A stretch of DNA of 64,000 bases, taken from NCBI GenBank assembly GCA_017550405.1, contig JAFZPH010000044.1, positions 22,783 to 86,782 on the forward strand, in the 5' to 3' direction. Shown here in pieces: positions 35,421 to 42,835 of this stretch. A program made the translations under genes and the position numbers. Position 1 is the stretch's first letter. Each line of letters starts with the position of its first letter. Under the pieces are notes generated by a model. It ran no database searches. It was given only the letters and a program-made list of their open reading frames with translations, and was not told where the DNA came from. The stretch comes from Bacteroidales bacterium. Lineage in GTDB: Bacteria; Bacteroidota; Bacteroidia; Bacteroidales; P3.

Positions 35421-38219
35421 ATGGAAACAACTGTGTATATTAATAAGGCTGATAGGGCAAGGTATGAGGAACTTGGAAAGAACCCAGTATTCTTTCTAAA
35501 ATTCTTTGAAGATGTGCATTCTTACAGCAACGGAAATAAGATAGACTATTCTGCTTGGAAATCTATAGATAGTGGCCTGAATATTAGTGTAACAGAACAA
35601 GAATTTGCTAATCGAGACTTGGGATATGCACTATGTATTTTAGATGGATGTCAGGATAGATTTGTGGATGATAATGGAAATAATTATCCAAACGTTATTG
35701 CCATCAATTTCCATTGTGTAAATCCAACTATTGTAGACGATTGGGTCACTATCATTAACTGCTTTATATATCGCACCCAAAGCCAAGAAGATAAGTATGC
35801 TTTCATGGAACTTCTATGGGCATTGGACAAGTTGTCGTGGGATAAGACTACTCTTATTTCTGCATTGTCGCGCTATCATAAATCTACAATACCTTCCCTT
35901 GTTAGAGAATTTCAGAAATTTGGGAGAGTTCTATCATATAACAAACAACAAGTTTTACGGGATGTTCTAACTACCTGTAACGGAAATTACAATGTTTACT
36001 CGCCTGACATTATTAGACAAGCATATAATTGCTTTTGCGTCGAATCAGATCAGTATCTTAATCAGAGAAGTCCGAATTATGATTCGCTGAATCTTTATAC
36101 TATTGTTGATAAAATATTTAGCAATAGTGGGCTGTTGGTCAAAATTGAAGAAGATGTCTTGCTTAATCCTTTAATGCAATTATATTTCTGGTTAAATGGA
36201 AATTATCAGCTCGATGACTACACTCCAATTGTGGAGGTATCTCCATTGCTTCCAGAAAAACTCCGTATGCAAATTGTGAAAAGATATTTCCATGATATAA
36301 GGAATAATTACACATCTTTTGATATTGACATCATCAAGGAAATCAAGGATAGTAGGTATGGCGATTTTATACGGTATAGATATTGCATTGAACGTCCATG
36401 TGAGCCTGTTGATCTCACTGTTCCACTTTTATGTGACACGCTTATTGCCCTTAATAATTCAAACGGGAATTCCTTCCAAACATTCGGGGGTGTCATGGAT
36501 TTTGCAATGACTCGCTGCGACATTGCTCACCCAGCCATTGATTTTGGACTCCAACACTTAATTCCCATATGTAAAGGTGGAGCTGTGTTCAATAGCAGAT
36601 TTAAGGGTTTCATAGATTATGCGCTCATTCGCAAATTAAATGAAGGCTTGATGACAGATGAACATTTGAGAGAAGCTCTTGTTTGCTTAATGGACAAATA
36701 TGCACGCAGACAAGAATACCCTATTTGCTGTTACGGTGATGGTTCTAAAATTCCAGATGATATTTTCGATAATTGCAGAAAACAACGAGAATGTTGTGAC
36801 ACTAAGAGTGGCCAAAAGTTTTCTTTTACCTTAGAATGCTTTAGATACCAACAATACAATGACAGATGGACTGTAAGGGATGAAGAGATGAAGCATATAC
36901 GAGACTATATGCAAGACGATAGTATTCAGCGTAGTAGTGAGTATAACATTTCTCTCAATGATCTTTCTATCAGCAAGCTGAAATCGTACATTATGAGTTT
37001 GCCTCAGAAGTTCGTGCAGCTTCAAGATGGAGAGTTTCTTGTTAACTCATATAATCGGCAAGAACTAGATGGTAACTTTGACCTCTATTTAATTCAAGAG
37101 TTTTCCGATACCTTGAGAATGAGGATATTTCCTCAGCAAGGTGCTCTTGTCGGACTTAAGTTTGATGTTTTTGGTTACTTGAAAGAAGACAAGCAGGCCG
37201 TACTTTTAGAACTCTGGGGGAATCCGGAACGCACCGAATTTAGTCCCGCTCTCAAAGAATATGGAGAGAAAGAATCGCAGGAGGTCAGGAAGAGATGTAT
37301 TGATTCGCTATCAAAGGAGCTTAATACAGATATCACCACTGACGGTTACTTTGAGATTCCTTATGACCGTGGTTTGCTTTCTGATATGTTAAAGCGGTTC
37401 TATTTTAAAGGTACTATGGGTAAAGATGAAGGATTTACGCAGCGTGAGTTCTTGACTCGCTACAATCAGAGAGACCGTTTCGCTTTGTTTTGTTCTCCAG
37501 AATTGTCAAATGCCACTAATCCTGCAATTGGTTTGCCCTATTTCTGGTGTAGAGGGAAAGAGTGTTTTCATAATAGCCTTGATGCACAAACCTTAGAAGA
37601 AGAGAATAATTGGATGAATTATACGTTATTCCACCTTACAGAAATCATGGGGTATCCCAAATTGCATAAGACTGATGCTGGATATGAACCAGATCTTTCT
37701 GTTAGGCAATTTGTTGCTATCGCAAATAAGGTGATGAAGAAATTTCGACGATTGAAATGTGAAGCCTGTGGCCACATGTTGTTCCCTGAGCGTACATCAG
37801 GTTTCGATATGCATAACTACTACGAATGTATAAACCCAATATGTGCGGATAGGGAAAATCCTGTTTATCTTAACTACTGTTACAGGTGCAAGAATGGTTT
37901 GATAGACTCACGAGATACTAAACAATGCCCAAATGAATGGTACATCTGTCCAGAATGCCTTGCATGTTGTGATGATGACCTATATGAGCGGCTGGCACAG
38001 AGATATATATTGGAAAACCGGCCTGTACCTATAAGAATCCAGGGAAAACGCGGACAAGGCCATAATGATAAAGGACTCTATTATTGCCCAAAATGCGGCG
38101 GTCCCATTATGGAAATAAGTGATGAATCCGGAAACAATTTTCGGGAATGTCCAGTATGCCACATAAAATACCACATGGATTTTCAATATCGGAGGATTTG
38201 GAGTCCGACGCAATCGTGA
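35421..38219 (+). CDS. Uncharacterised 932-residue protein with C-terminal zinc ribbons
   Basis: I do not recognise the family. ATG 35421 is the first in frame. Residues 1-770 have no Walker, HNH, PD-ExK, reverse transcriptase or other catalytic motif that I can identify; they look soluble, alternating helical and mixed segments, with a Cys-containing patch near residue 710 (YFWCRGKECFHN). Residues 780-930 hold three or four zinc-ribbon-like pairs: CEACG (Cys780) with CINPIC, CYRC, CPNEWYICPECLACC, then CPKCG (Cys889) with CPVCH. No signal peptide or membrane helices, so cytoplasmic; zinc ribbons suggest nucleic-acid or protein binding. The gene is markedly more AT-rich than neighbours on both sides, pointing to horizontal transfer. 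It is preceded by the structured RNA and followed by a terminator hairpin. Confidence 0.85.
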   Translation: METTVYINKADRARYEELGKNPVFFLKFFEDVHSYSNGNKIDYSAWKSIDSGLNISVTEQEFANRDLGYALCILDGCQDRFVDDNGNNYPNVIAINFHCVNPTIVDDWVTIINCFIYRTQSQEDKYAFMELLWALDKLSWDKTTLISALSRYHKSTIPSLVREFQKFGRVLSYNKQQVLRDVLTTCNGNYNVYSPDIIRQAYNCFCVESDQYLNQRSPNYDSLNLYTIVDKIFSNSGLLVKIEEDVLLNPLMQLYFWLNGNYQLDDYTPIVEVSPLLPEKLRMQIVKRYFHDIRNNYTSFDIDIIKEIKDSRYGDFIRYRYCIERPCEPVDLTVPLLCDTLIALNNSNGNSFQTFGGVMDFAMTRCDIAHPAIDFGLQHLIPICKGGAVFNSRFKGFIDYALIRKLNEGLMTDEHLREALVCLMDKYARRQEYPICCYGDGSKIPDDIFDNCRKQRECCDTKSGQKFSFTLECFRYQQYNDRWTVRDEEMKHIRDYMQDDSIQRSSEYNISLNDLSISKLKSYIMSLPQKFVQLQDGEFLVNSYNRQELDGNFDLYLIQEFSDTLRMRIFPQQGALVGLKFDVFGYLKEDKQAVLLELWGNPERTEFSPALKEYGEKESQEVRKRCIDSLSKELNTDITTDGYFEIPYDRGLLSDMLKRFYFKGTMGKDEGFTQREFLTRYNQRDRFALFCSPELSNATNPAIGLPYFWCRGKECFHNSLDAQTLEEENNWMNYTLFHLTEIMGYPKLHKTDAGYEPDLSVRQFVAIANKVMKKFRRLKCEACGHMLFPERTSGFDMHNYYECINPICADRENPVYLNYCYRCKNGLIDSRDTKQCPNEWYICPECLACCDDDLYERLAQRYILENRPVPIRIQGKRGQGHNDKGLYYCPKCGGPIMEISDESGNNFRECPVCHIKYHMDFQYRRIWSPTQS

Positions 38220-38253
38220 GTTTGTTTTAGCAATTGATGTTTTACAATATAGT

Positions 38254-38294
38254 TATGGCAGATGCGGCTTTAGGGTGCATCTGCCATAGTTTTG
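38254..38294 (+). terminator. Terminator after the 932-residue protein gene
   Basis: TATGGCAGATGC (38254-38265) pairs with GCATCTGCCATA (38277-38288), followed by GTTTTGT. Begins 34 bp after the stop codon. Confidence 0.75.
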
Positions 38295-38355
38295 TAGTGG
38301 TGTTGAAGTTGTGCGAGGAATTGCAAACCGTCCTAATGACCGATTTGGATTTAAC

Positions 38356-38398
38356 GCGTCCTCCTTCCCCGCCAACAGGGAAGGAGGACGCTTGTTTT
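38356..38398 (+). terminator. Second strong terminator-like hairpin
   Basis: Perfect 14-bp stem GCGTCCTCCTTCCC (38356-38369) / GGGAAGGAGGACGC (38378-38391), then TTGTTTT. No gene lies between this and the first terminator. Confidence 0.75.
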
Positions 38399-38620
38399 AT
38401 GGTTGACAATCATTCATTCCGTAGTGGTTTCCATTTAATAACCAGCGACATACACCTCCCAAATTATACCCCATAGGATTCTAATGGTCTATTTGTGTTT
38501 ATTTTCTCTCTTAGAAACAATGTAGAAAATAAATAGAAAGTAAATAGAAAAGAAAGGCCGATGAATCAGGGACTCCCGTAGTGTGTTTTCCTGAAATCGC
38601 TTGACAGATTTTTGCCGGCC
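38399..38620. other. AT-rich intergenic region, nothing recognised
   Basis: Contains A-rich runs and AAATAGAAAGTAAATAG repeats but no supportable gene on either strand. Confidence 0.5.
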
Positions 38621-38622
38621 CC

Positions 38623-38717
38623 GTTGTGGCGGATTTGCAATCCGCCACAACAGATTATAAGGATTTGCAATCCGCTTTAAATTAAGATACAATACGTTAC
38701 GGATTGCAAATCCGTAA
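38623..38717. repeat. Three palindromes with GGATT-TGC/GCA-AATCC core
   Basis: First: 12-bp arms TTGTGGCGGATT / AATCCGCCACAA (38623-38649). Second: core only (38660-38674). Third: GTTACGGATT / AATCCGTAAC (38695-38717). The stem extensions differ and are self-complementary in each copy, as in REP-type elements. A fourth relative lies at 34634-34665. Confidence 0.7.
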
Positions 38718-38746
38718 CAACAGAGGCGCGACGCGTCCAAAAGATG

Positions 38747-39010
38747 CTATAGTCCATACTGTGCAAACAATTGTTCGTGGCTTACACACTGCCTTTTCTC
38801 ATAGTCGGCTTCGGCCTCATGAAGGACGTTGGCAAACTCCTCATGGGTGTATGTGCAAGGTAGCTTGATACCACTAAGCATTGCAACAACTTCAGCCAGC
38901 AGTTCCTCGTTCTCGGATTGAATGGCTAACTCCGTTGCTTTTTTGCGCAGGTTTATTAGTGTTTCGTTGGTATGGACAGGTGTCCTTGTTGCAGTGTTCG
39001 TGTCTGACAT
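38747..39010 (-). CDS. Small acidic protein, orphan antitoxin-like
   Basis: 87 residues. Helical N-terminal half (NLRKKATELAIQSENEELLAEVVAMLSG) and a C-terminal TYTHEEFANVLHEAEADYEKRQ segment resembling small Bacteroidota antitoxins that normally precede a RelE/ParE-type toxin. Here the sequence downstream of its stop, where the toxin should be, is only palindromes and AT-rich spacer, so it is an orphan. Own promoter at 39043-39050. Function by resemblance only. Confidence 0.6.
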   Translation of the reverse strand: MSDTNTATRTPVHTNETLINLRKKATELAIQSENEELLAEVVAMLSGIKLPCTYTHEEFANVLHEAEADYEKRQCVSHEQLFAQYGL

Positions 39011-39042
39011 GCTTCAATGAGTTTGTAGATAATTCCAAAATG

Positions 39043-39050
39043 CAAAGGTA
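39043..39050 (-). promoter_or_regulatory. -7 promoter box TACCTTTG of the orphan antitoxin-like gene
   Basis: TACCTTTG followed by CA on the minus strand, 33 bp upstream of the start at 39010. Confidence 0.65.
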
Positions 39051-39082
39051 CAACTTTTTCTTGACATGGCATGAAACTTTTT

Positions 39083-39113
39083 CTTGCTGTGTGGAAAAAT
39101 AGTTGTATCTTTG
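39083..39113 (+). promoter_or_regulatory. metK: Promoter of metK
   Basis: CTTG (39083-39086), exactly 19 bp, TATCTTTG (39106-39113). Transcription should begin near 39119, putting the riboswitch at the very 5' end of the mRNA. Confidence 0.8.
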
Positions 39114-39118
39114 CACCC

Positions 39119-39174
39119 GCAAAGTGGATAGATTTGTAATGATTGCAACCACTGAAAAATAATGCTAAACACAT
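39119..39174 (+). promoter_or_regulatory. SAM-II-like riboswitch
   Basis: P1 stem AGTGG (39123-39127) / CCACT (39149-39153). The P1 loop ends with GATTTGTAATGATTGCAA, the same length and same conserved GATTT...TTGCAA as the SAM-II consensus (GAUUUAACCGUAUUGCAA); the 3' tail carries GCTAAA (39164-39169). The consensus CC/GG pseudoknot pair is replaced by TGT/ACA, which keeps pairing. The gene downstream is S-adenosylmethionine synthetase. Two GC hairpins lie between the aptamer and the start: GCCC/GGGC (39222-39233) and GCCCGG/CCGGGC (39264-39278), the latter ending 8 bp before the ATG. Confidence 0.8.
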
Positions 39175-39286
39175 GATTTTCACACCTAACAATCACGCCT
39201 TTCCGTTCCCTTTGTCAGTGTGCCCCTAAGGGCAAAATTTATTATTTAAACTATTTAATGTGAGCCCGGACACCGGGCAGAGAACT

Positions 39287-40543
39287 ATGAGCTATTTTTT
39301 CACATCTGAATCAGTAAGCGAGGGCCATCCCGACAAGGTGGCCGACCAGATTTCGGACTCGCTGTTGGACGAGTTCCTACGTCGCGACCCCGACAGCCAT
39401 GTGGCCTGCGAGACATTGGTGACCACTGGCCTTGTGGTGGTCAGCGGTGAGGTGACCTGCGACGGGTATGTCGAGATACAGGACACCGTGCGCGATGTCA
39501 TCCGCCGCATTGGCTACACCAAGGGCGAGTATATGTTCGAGGCCAACTCGTGCGGGGTGCTTTCCACCATCCACGGGCAAAGCGGCGACATCAATCAGGG
39601 CGTAAGCCGTGCCAAAGCCGAGGAGCAAGGCGCAGGCGACCAGGGCATGATGTTCGGCTATGCCTGCAACGAGACACCCGAGTTGATGCCGCTGCCCATC
39701 ACCTTGGCGCATATCTTCCTGCAGGAGCTTACCCGCATCCGCAAGGAGGGGAAACAGATGCGTTACCTGCGTCCCGACGCCAAGAGCCAGATAACCGTCC
39801 AGTACAGCGACGAGGGGAAGCCCCAGCGCATCGAGGCTATTGTCATCTCCACGCAGCACGAAGAGTTCGACGAGGAGAAGGCCATGCTGAAACGCATCCG
39901 CACGGATGTAAAGGAAATCCTTATCCCGCGTGTGCTGGCACGTCTGAGCGACGAGAACCGTGCCCTCTTTGCCGGGGAGGACTACAAACTGTTTGTCAAT
40001 CCCACGGGCAAATTTGTGATAGGCGGTCCGCACGGCGACACCGGATTGACGGGACGCAAGATTATCGTCGACACCTACGGCGGGCGCGGTGCCCATGGCG
40101 GCGGTGCCTTCAGCGGCAAAGACCCCTCCAAGGTCGACCGCTCGGCAGCCTACGCCACCCGCCACATCGCCAAGAACATGGTGGCGGCAGGCGTGTGCGA
40201 CGAGGTGCTGGTGCAGGTGGCCTACGCCATCGGCGTGGCCGAGCCGGTGGGTCTGTATGTCAACACCTACGGCACGGCACACGTCCAGATGACCGACGGC
40301 GAGATTGCCCAGCATATCGGCCACCTGTTCGACATGCGTCCGTATGCCATCATTGAACGCTTCGGCCTGAAGAACCCCATCTATGCCCCCACCGCCGCCT
40401 ACGGCCATATCGGGCGCGACCCCTACACTGCCGAGGTGACCATGTACGAGCCTTGTGGCAAAGCCTACACCAAAACCGTCGACTTCTTTGCCTGGGAGAA
40501 GCTGGACTATGTTGAACCTATCCGCAAAGAGTTCGGGCTATAA
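39287..40543 (+). CDS. metK: S-adenosylmethionine synthetase
   Basis: 418 residues from ATG 39287 ([23 protein letters not shown]), the conserved N-terminus; an in-frame start at 39260 would run through a hairpin. Motifs [14 protein letters not shown] and [19 protein letters not shown] are intact. Makes SAM from methionine and ATP. The long leader with an apparent SAM-II aptamer implies feedback by its own product. Confidence 0.97.
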   Translation: MSYFFTSESVSEGHPDKVADQISDSLLDEFLRRDPDSHVACETLVTTGLVVVSGEVTCDGYVEIQDTVRDVIRRIGYTKGEYMFEANSCGVLSTIHGQSGDINQGVSRAKAEEQGAGDQGMMFGYACNETPELMPLPITLAHIFLQELTRIRKEGKQMRYLRPDAKSQITVQYSDEGKPQRIEAIVISTQHEEFDEEKAMLKRIRTDVKEILIPRVLARLSDENRALFAGEDYKLFVNPTGKFVIGGPHGDTGLTGRKIIVDTYGGRGAHGGGAFSGKDPSKVDRSAAYATRHIAKNMVAAGVCDEVLVQVAYAIGVAEPVGLYVNTYGTAHVQMTDGEIAQHIGHLFDMRPYAIIERFGLKNPIYAPTAAYGHIGRDPYTAEVTMYEPCGKAYTKTVDFFAWEKLDYVEPIRKEFGL

Positions 40544-40558
40544 TTGCATGAATGGAAT

Positions 40559-40855
40559 ATGAATCTCACAGGACTAATCATCGGGGTGTCGGCGTTCCTA
40601 TGCATTGGGGTGTTCCACCCAATCGTTATTAAGGCTGAATACCACTGGGGTGTGCGATGCTGGTGGCTGTTTCTGCTGTTTGGGCTGGGATGTTTGGTGG
40701 CGTCGCTGTTTGTCGACGGTGTGGTGATTGCCGCCTTGCTCGGTGTGGCGGGGTTCTCAAGCCTGTGGTCAATCATCGAGCTGTTCAAGCAGCGCGAGCG
40801 AGTGAGGAAAGGCTGGTTTCCGCGCAATCCCAAACGAGACAGTGATAAGGGTTGA
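40559..40855 (+). CDS. DUF4491 family membrane protein
   Basis: 98 residues from ATG 40559 (MNLTGLIIGVSAFLCIGVFHP). Three membrane helices; ends with the conserved ELFKQRERVRKGWFPRNPKR segment of DUF4491, found only in Bacteroidota and uncharacterised. An in-frame TTG at 40544 would follow the metK stop directly; ATG 40559 is preferred. Close spacing suggests co-transcription with metK. Confidence 0.87.
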   Translation: MNLTGLIIGVSAFLCIGVFHPIVIKAEYHWGVRCWWLFLLFGLGCLVASLFVDGVVIAALLGVAGFSSLWSIIELFKQRERVRKGWFPRNPKRDSDKG

Positions 40856-40865
40856 TTGCTTGATT

Positions 40866-40950
40866 GTTTGATTGTCTGAGTAATGAAGACGCGCCAGCCA
40901 TTCAAACAATCAAACATTCAAACAATCAAACATTCACGCATTCACACATT
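40866..40950. repeat. Low-complexity CAAACATT/CAATC repeats with inverted arms
   Basis: GTTTGATTGT (40866-40875) pairs with ACAATCAAAC (40906-40915), followed by repeated AAACAATC and ATTCACRCATT words up to pdxJ. Similar to the spacers at 1751 and 21734. Confidence 0.55.
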
Positions 40951-40966
40951 AAAGCATTATTACAAA

Positions 40967-41680
40967 ATGACAAAACTAAGTGTAAACATCAACAAAGTGG
41001 CCACCCTGCGCAATGCGCGCGGGGGCCATGTGCCGGATGTGGTCAAGTTCGCGCTGGACTGTGAGCAGTTTGGCGCGGAAGGCATTACCGTCCATCCCCG
41101 TCCCGACGAGCGGCATATCCGCTACAAGGATGTGTACGACTTGAAGCCGGTGCTCACTACCGAGTTCAACATCGAGGGCAATCCCGTGCCCCGCTTTGTG
41201 GAGCTAGTCAAAGAGATCAAACCCGCTCAGGTGACGCTGGTGCCCGATGCCGAGAACGTGCTGACCAGCAATGCAGGCTGGGACACCGTGAAGAACCAGG
41301 CTTTCCTGCATGAGATGGTGGCCGAGTTCAAGGCCTGCGGCATCCGTGTGAGCATCTTTATCGACCCCGTGCCGGAGATGATAGAGATGGCTGCACGCAC
41401 GGGTACCGACCGCGTGGAGCTCTACACCGAGGCCTATGCCCGCCAGTATCCTGCCGACAGGGCCAAGGCCATAGCCCCATACCTCAAGGCTGCCACTGTG
41501 GCACGCGATTGTGGCTTGGGGCTTAATGCCGGGCACGACCTCTCGTTGGAGAACCTCCAGTATTTCCACCAGCAGATACCCTGGCTCGACGAGGTCTCCA
41601 TCGGCCACGCCATCATCAGCGATGCCCTCTACCTGGGCATTGAAGAGACCATCCACCGCTATCTGCAGTGCCTGCGTTAG
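40967..41680 (+). CDS. pdxJ: Pyridoxine 5'-phosphate synthase
   Basis: 237 residues from ATG 40967 ([19 protein letters not shown]); the frame extends upstream through low-complexity spacer. TIM-barrel enzyme that condenses 3-amino-2-oxopropyl phosphate with deoxyxylulose phosphate. Motifs [37 protein letters not shown] and [12 protein letters not shown] are intact. Confidence 0.95.
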   Translation: MTKLSVNINKVATLRNARGGHVPDVVKFALDCEQFGAEGITVHPRPDERHIRYKDVYDLKPVLTTEFNIEGNPVPRFVELVKEIKPAQVTLVPDAENVLTSNAGWDTVKNQAFLHEMVAEFKACGIRVSIFIDPVPEMIEMAARTGTDRVELYTEAYARQYPADRAKAIAPYLKAATVARDCGLGLNAGHDLSLENLQYFHQQIPWLDEVSIGHAIISDALYLGIEETIHRYLQCLR

Positions 41681-41707
41681 AAGTTTTAACCCATCAATAT
41701 CTGAGTT

Positions 41708-42346
41708 ATGAAGAAAACAATCCTTTCATTGGCTGCTGTCGCCCTGTTGGCCGCAGCCTGCCAGACCGAACCCCAACCCGTGGCCGCTGACCCCGCCGAG
41801 GTGGTGATGGCCAACATCTTGAGCCGTAAGAGCGTCCGCTCCTACACCGCCGACACCATCCCCGCCGCGGTGATGGAGAACCTGTTGCGTGCCGCCATGG
41901 CAGCCCCTTCGGGCAGGAATATCCAGCCGTGGAGCTTTGTGGTGTTGAACGACACAAGCTGCTACGACGAGATTTTCGGCGACAACCACAACATGACGAT
42001 GTTCAAGCAGTCGGCTGCGATAGTGGTGTTGTGTGCCGACACGACCGTGGTGCGTCCTCCGCGCGACAATCCCGATGCCCCCGCCGTGCAACAGCCCAAC
42101 GGCATTTGGCGCGACGACATGGGTGCCGTCACCGAGAACCTGCTCCTTGCTGCCGAGGCTTACGGCCTGGGTGCCTGCTGGACGGCCTGCTATCCCTACG
42201 TCGACCGCATGGCCCCCGTCAAACAGGCGCTTGGCCTTCCCGCCACCGTGGTGCCTTACAGCGTGGTGCCCATCGGCTACCCCGCCGGCGACGAGCAGCC
42301 CAAAGACAAGTGGGACCCTGCCCGCATCCATTACGGAAGATGGTAA
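41708..42346 (+). CDS. Nitroreductase-family lipoprotein
   Basis: 212 residues. Lipoprotein signal ending LLAAAC (Cys19), then an FMN-dependent nitroreductase fold: RKSVRSY, APSGRNIQPWSFVV and the C-terminal GLGACW and VPIGYPA. A nitroreductase on the outside of a membrane is uncommon; such lipoproteins are nevertheless frequent in Bacteroidales. Substrate unknown. 27 bp after pdxJ, and closed by a strong terminator. Confidence 0.88.
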   Translation: MKKTILSLAAVALLAAACQTEPQPVAADPAEVVMANILSRKSVRSYTADTIPAAVMENLLRAAMAAPSGRNIQPWSFVVLNDTSCYDEIFGDNHNMTMFKQSAAIVVLCADTTVVRPPRDNPDAPAVQQPNGIWRDDMGAVTENLLLAAEAYGLGACWTACYPYVDRMAPVKQALGLPATVVPYSVVPIGYPAGDEQPKDKWDPARIHYGRW

Positions 42347-42360
42347 CACACAATAAAAAA

Positions 42361-42397
42361 ACAGTGGGAGCCATAGTTTGGCTCCCACTGTTTTTTA
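42361..42397. terminator. Bidirectional rho-independent terminator
   Basis: Perfect 12-bp stem ACAGTGGGAGCC / GGCTCCCACTGT (42361-42372, 42380-42391), flanked by A6 on the left and T6 on the right, serving both convergent genes. Confidence 0.9.
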
Positions 42398-42410
42398 TTG
42401 CCACCTACGT

Positions 42411-42835
42411 TTATTTATACTTAGTGCCTTTTTTGGGGGAGGGGTCTCGGTCTATGATAAATCCTTGAATCTGTAGAATGGTGTTTGGCGCGTTTTCTGC
42501 ATTAGACCTAACCACAATTGTTTTTCTGAAATGTCCTTTTTGGTGTCCATAGTATACTATTTTTATGTTTCCCCATCGTCCGGGCAATAATGGTTTACTG
42601 CTCCAAATAGGTGAAGTGCATCCACATGAGGCTTTGACTTCAGAGACAATAAGCGGTGCAAGTCCCGTGTTTTTGTATTGAAAGATACATGTATCACCTT
42701 TCCCCAATGGAATCGTGTCAAATGTATGAAGTGTCTTTGTAAAATATATCTGTGCTCTCGATTTTTAGTGTTATTTTGAGCAAATGAGGACAGGCTGCAA
42801 AAGAAAGCTATAAAAATGATAAGAAAATTTTTCAT
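42411..42835 (-). pseudogene. DUF1573 domain protein, frameshifted
   Basis: Read on the minus strand, the ATG at 42835 opens a signal peptide (MKNFLIIFIAFFCSLSSFAQ); after about 24 codons the similarity moves to another frame that encodes the rest of a DUF1573 domain (TLHTFDTIPLGKGDTC, ending CGCTSP and beyond) down to 42411. The break coincides with a run of five A (T5 at 42762-42766 on the plus strand): adding one A restores a single frame. DUF1573 proteins are periplasmic Ig-like proteins of unknown role, often near redox lipoproteins. Either a recent loss, a slippery tract that can be corrected in vivo, or a sequencing error. The 5' end overlaps the thioredoxin-like gene stop by 4 bp. Confidence 0.8.

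Noticed and set aside
38489..38740. 83-codon minus-strand open frame
   Set aside because: Its sequence is largely the translation of the GGATT-TGC-AATCC palindromes; no plausible protein features.
39119..39286. SAM-I riboswitch before metK
   Set aside because: None of the SAM-I core motifs is present; the layout fits SAM-II instead.
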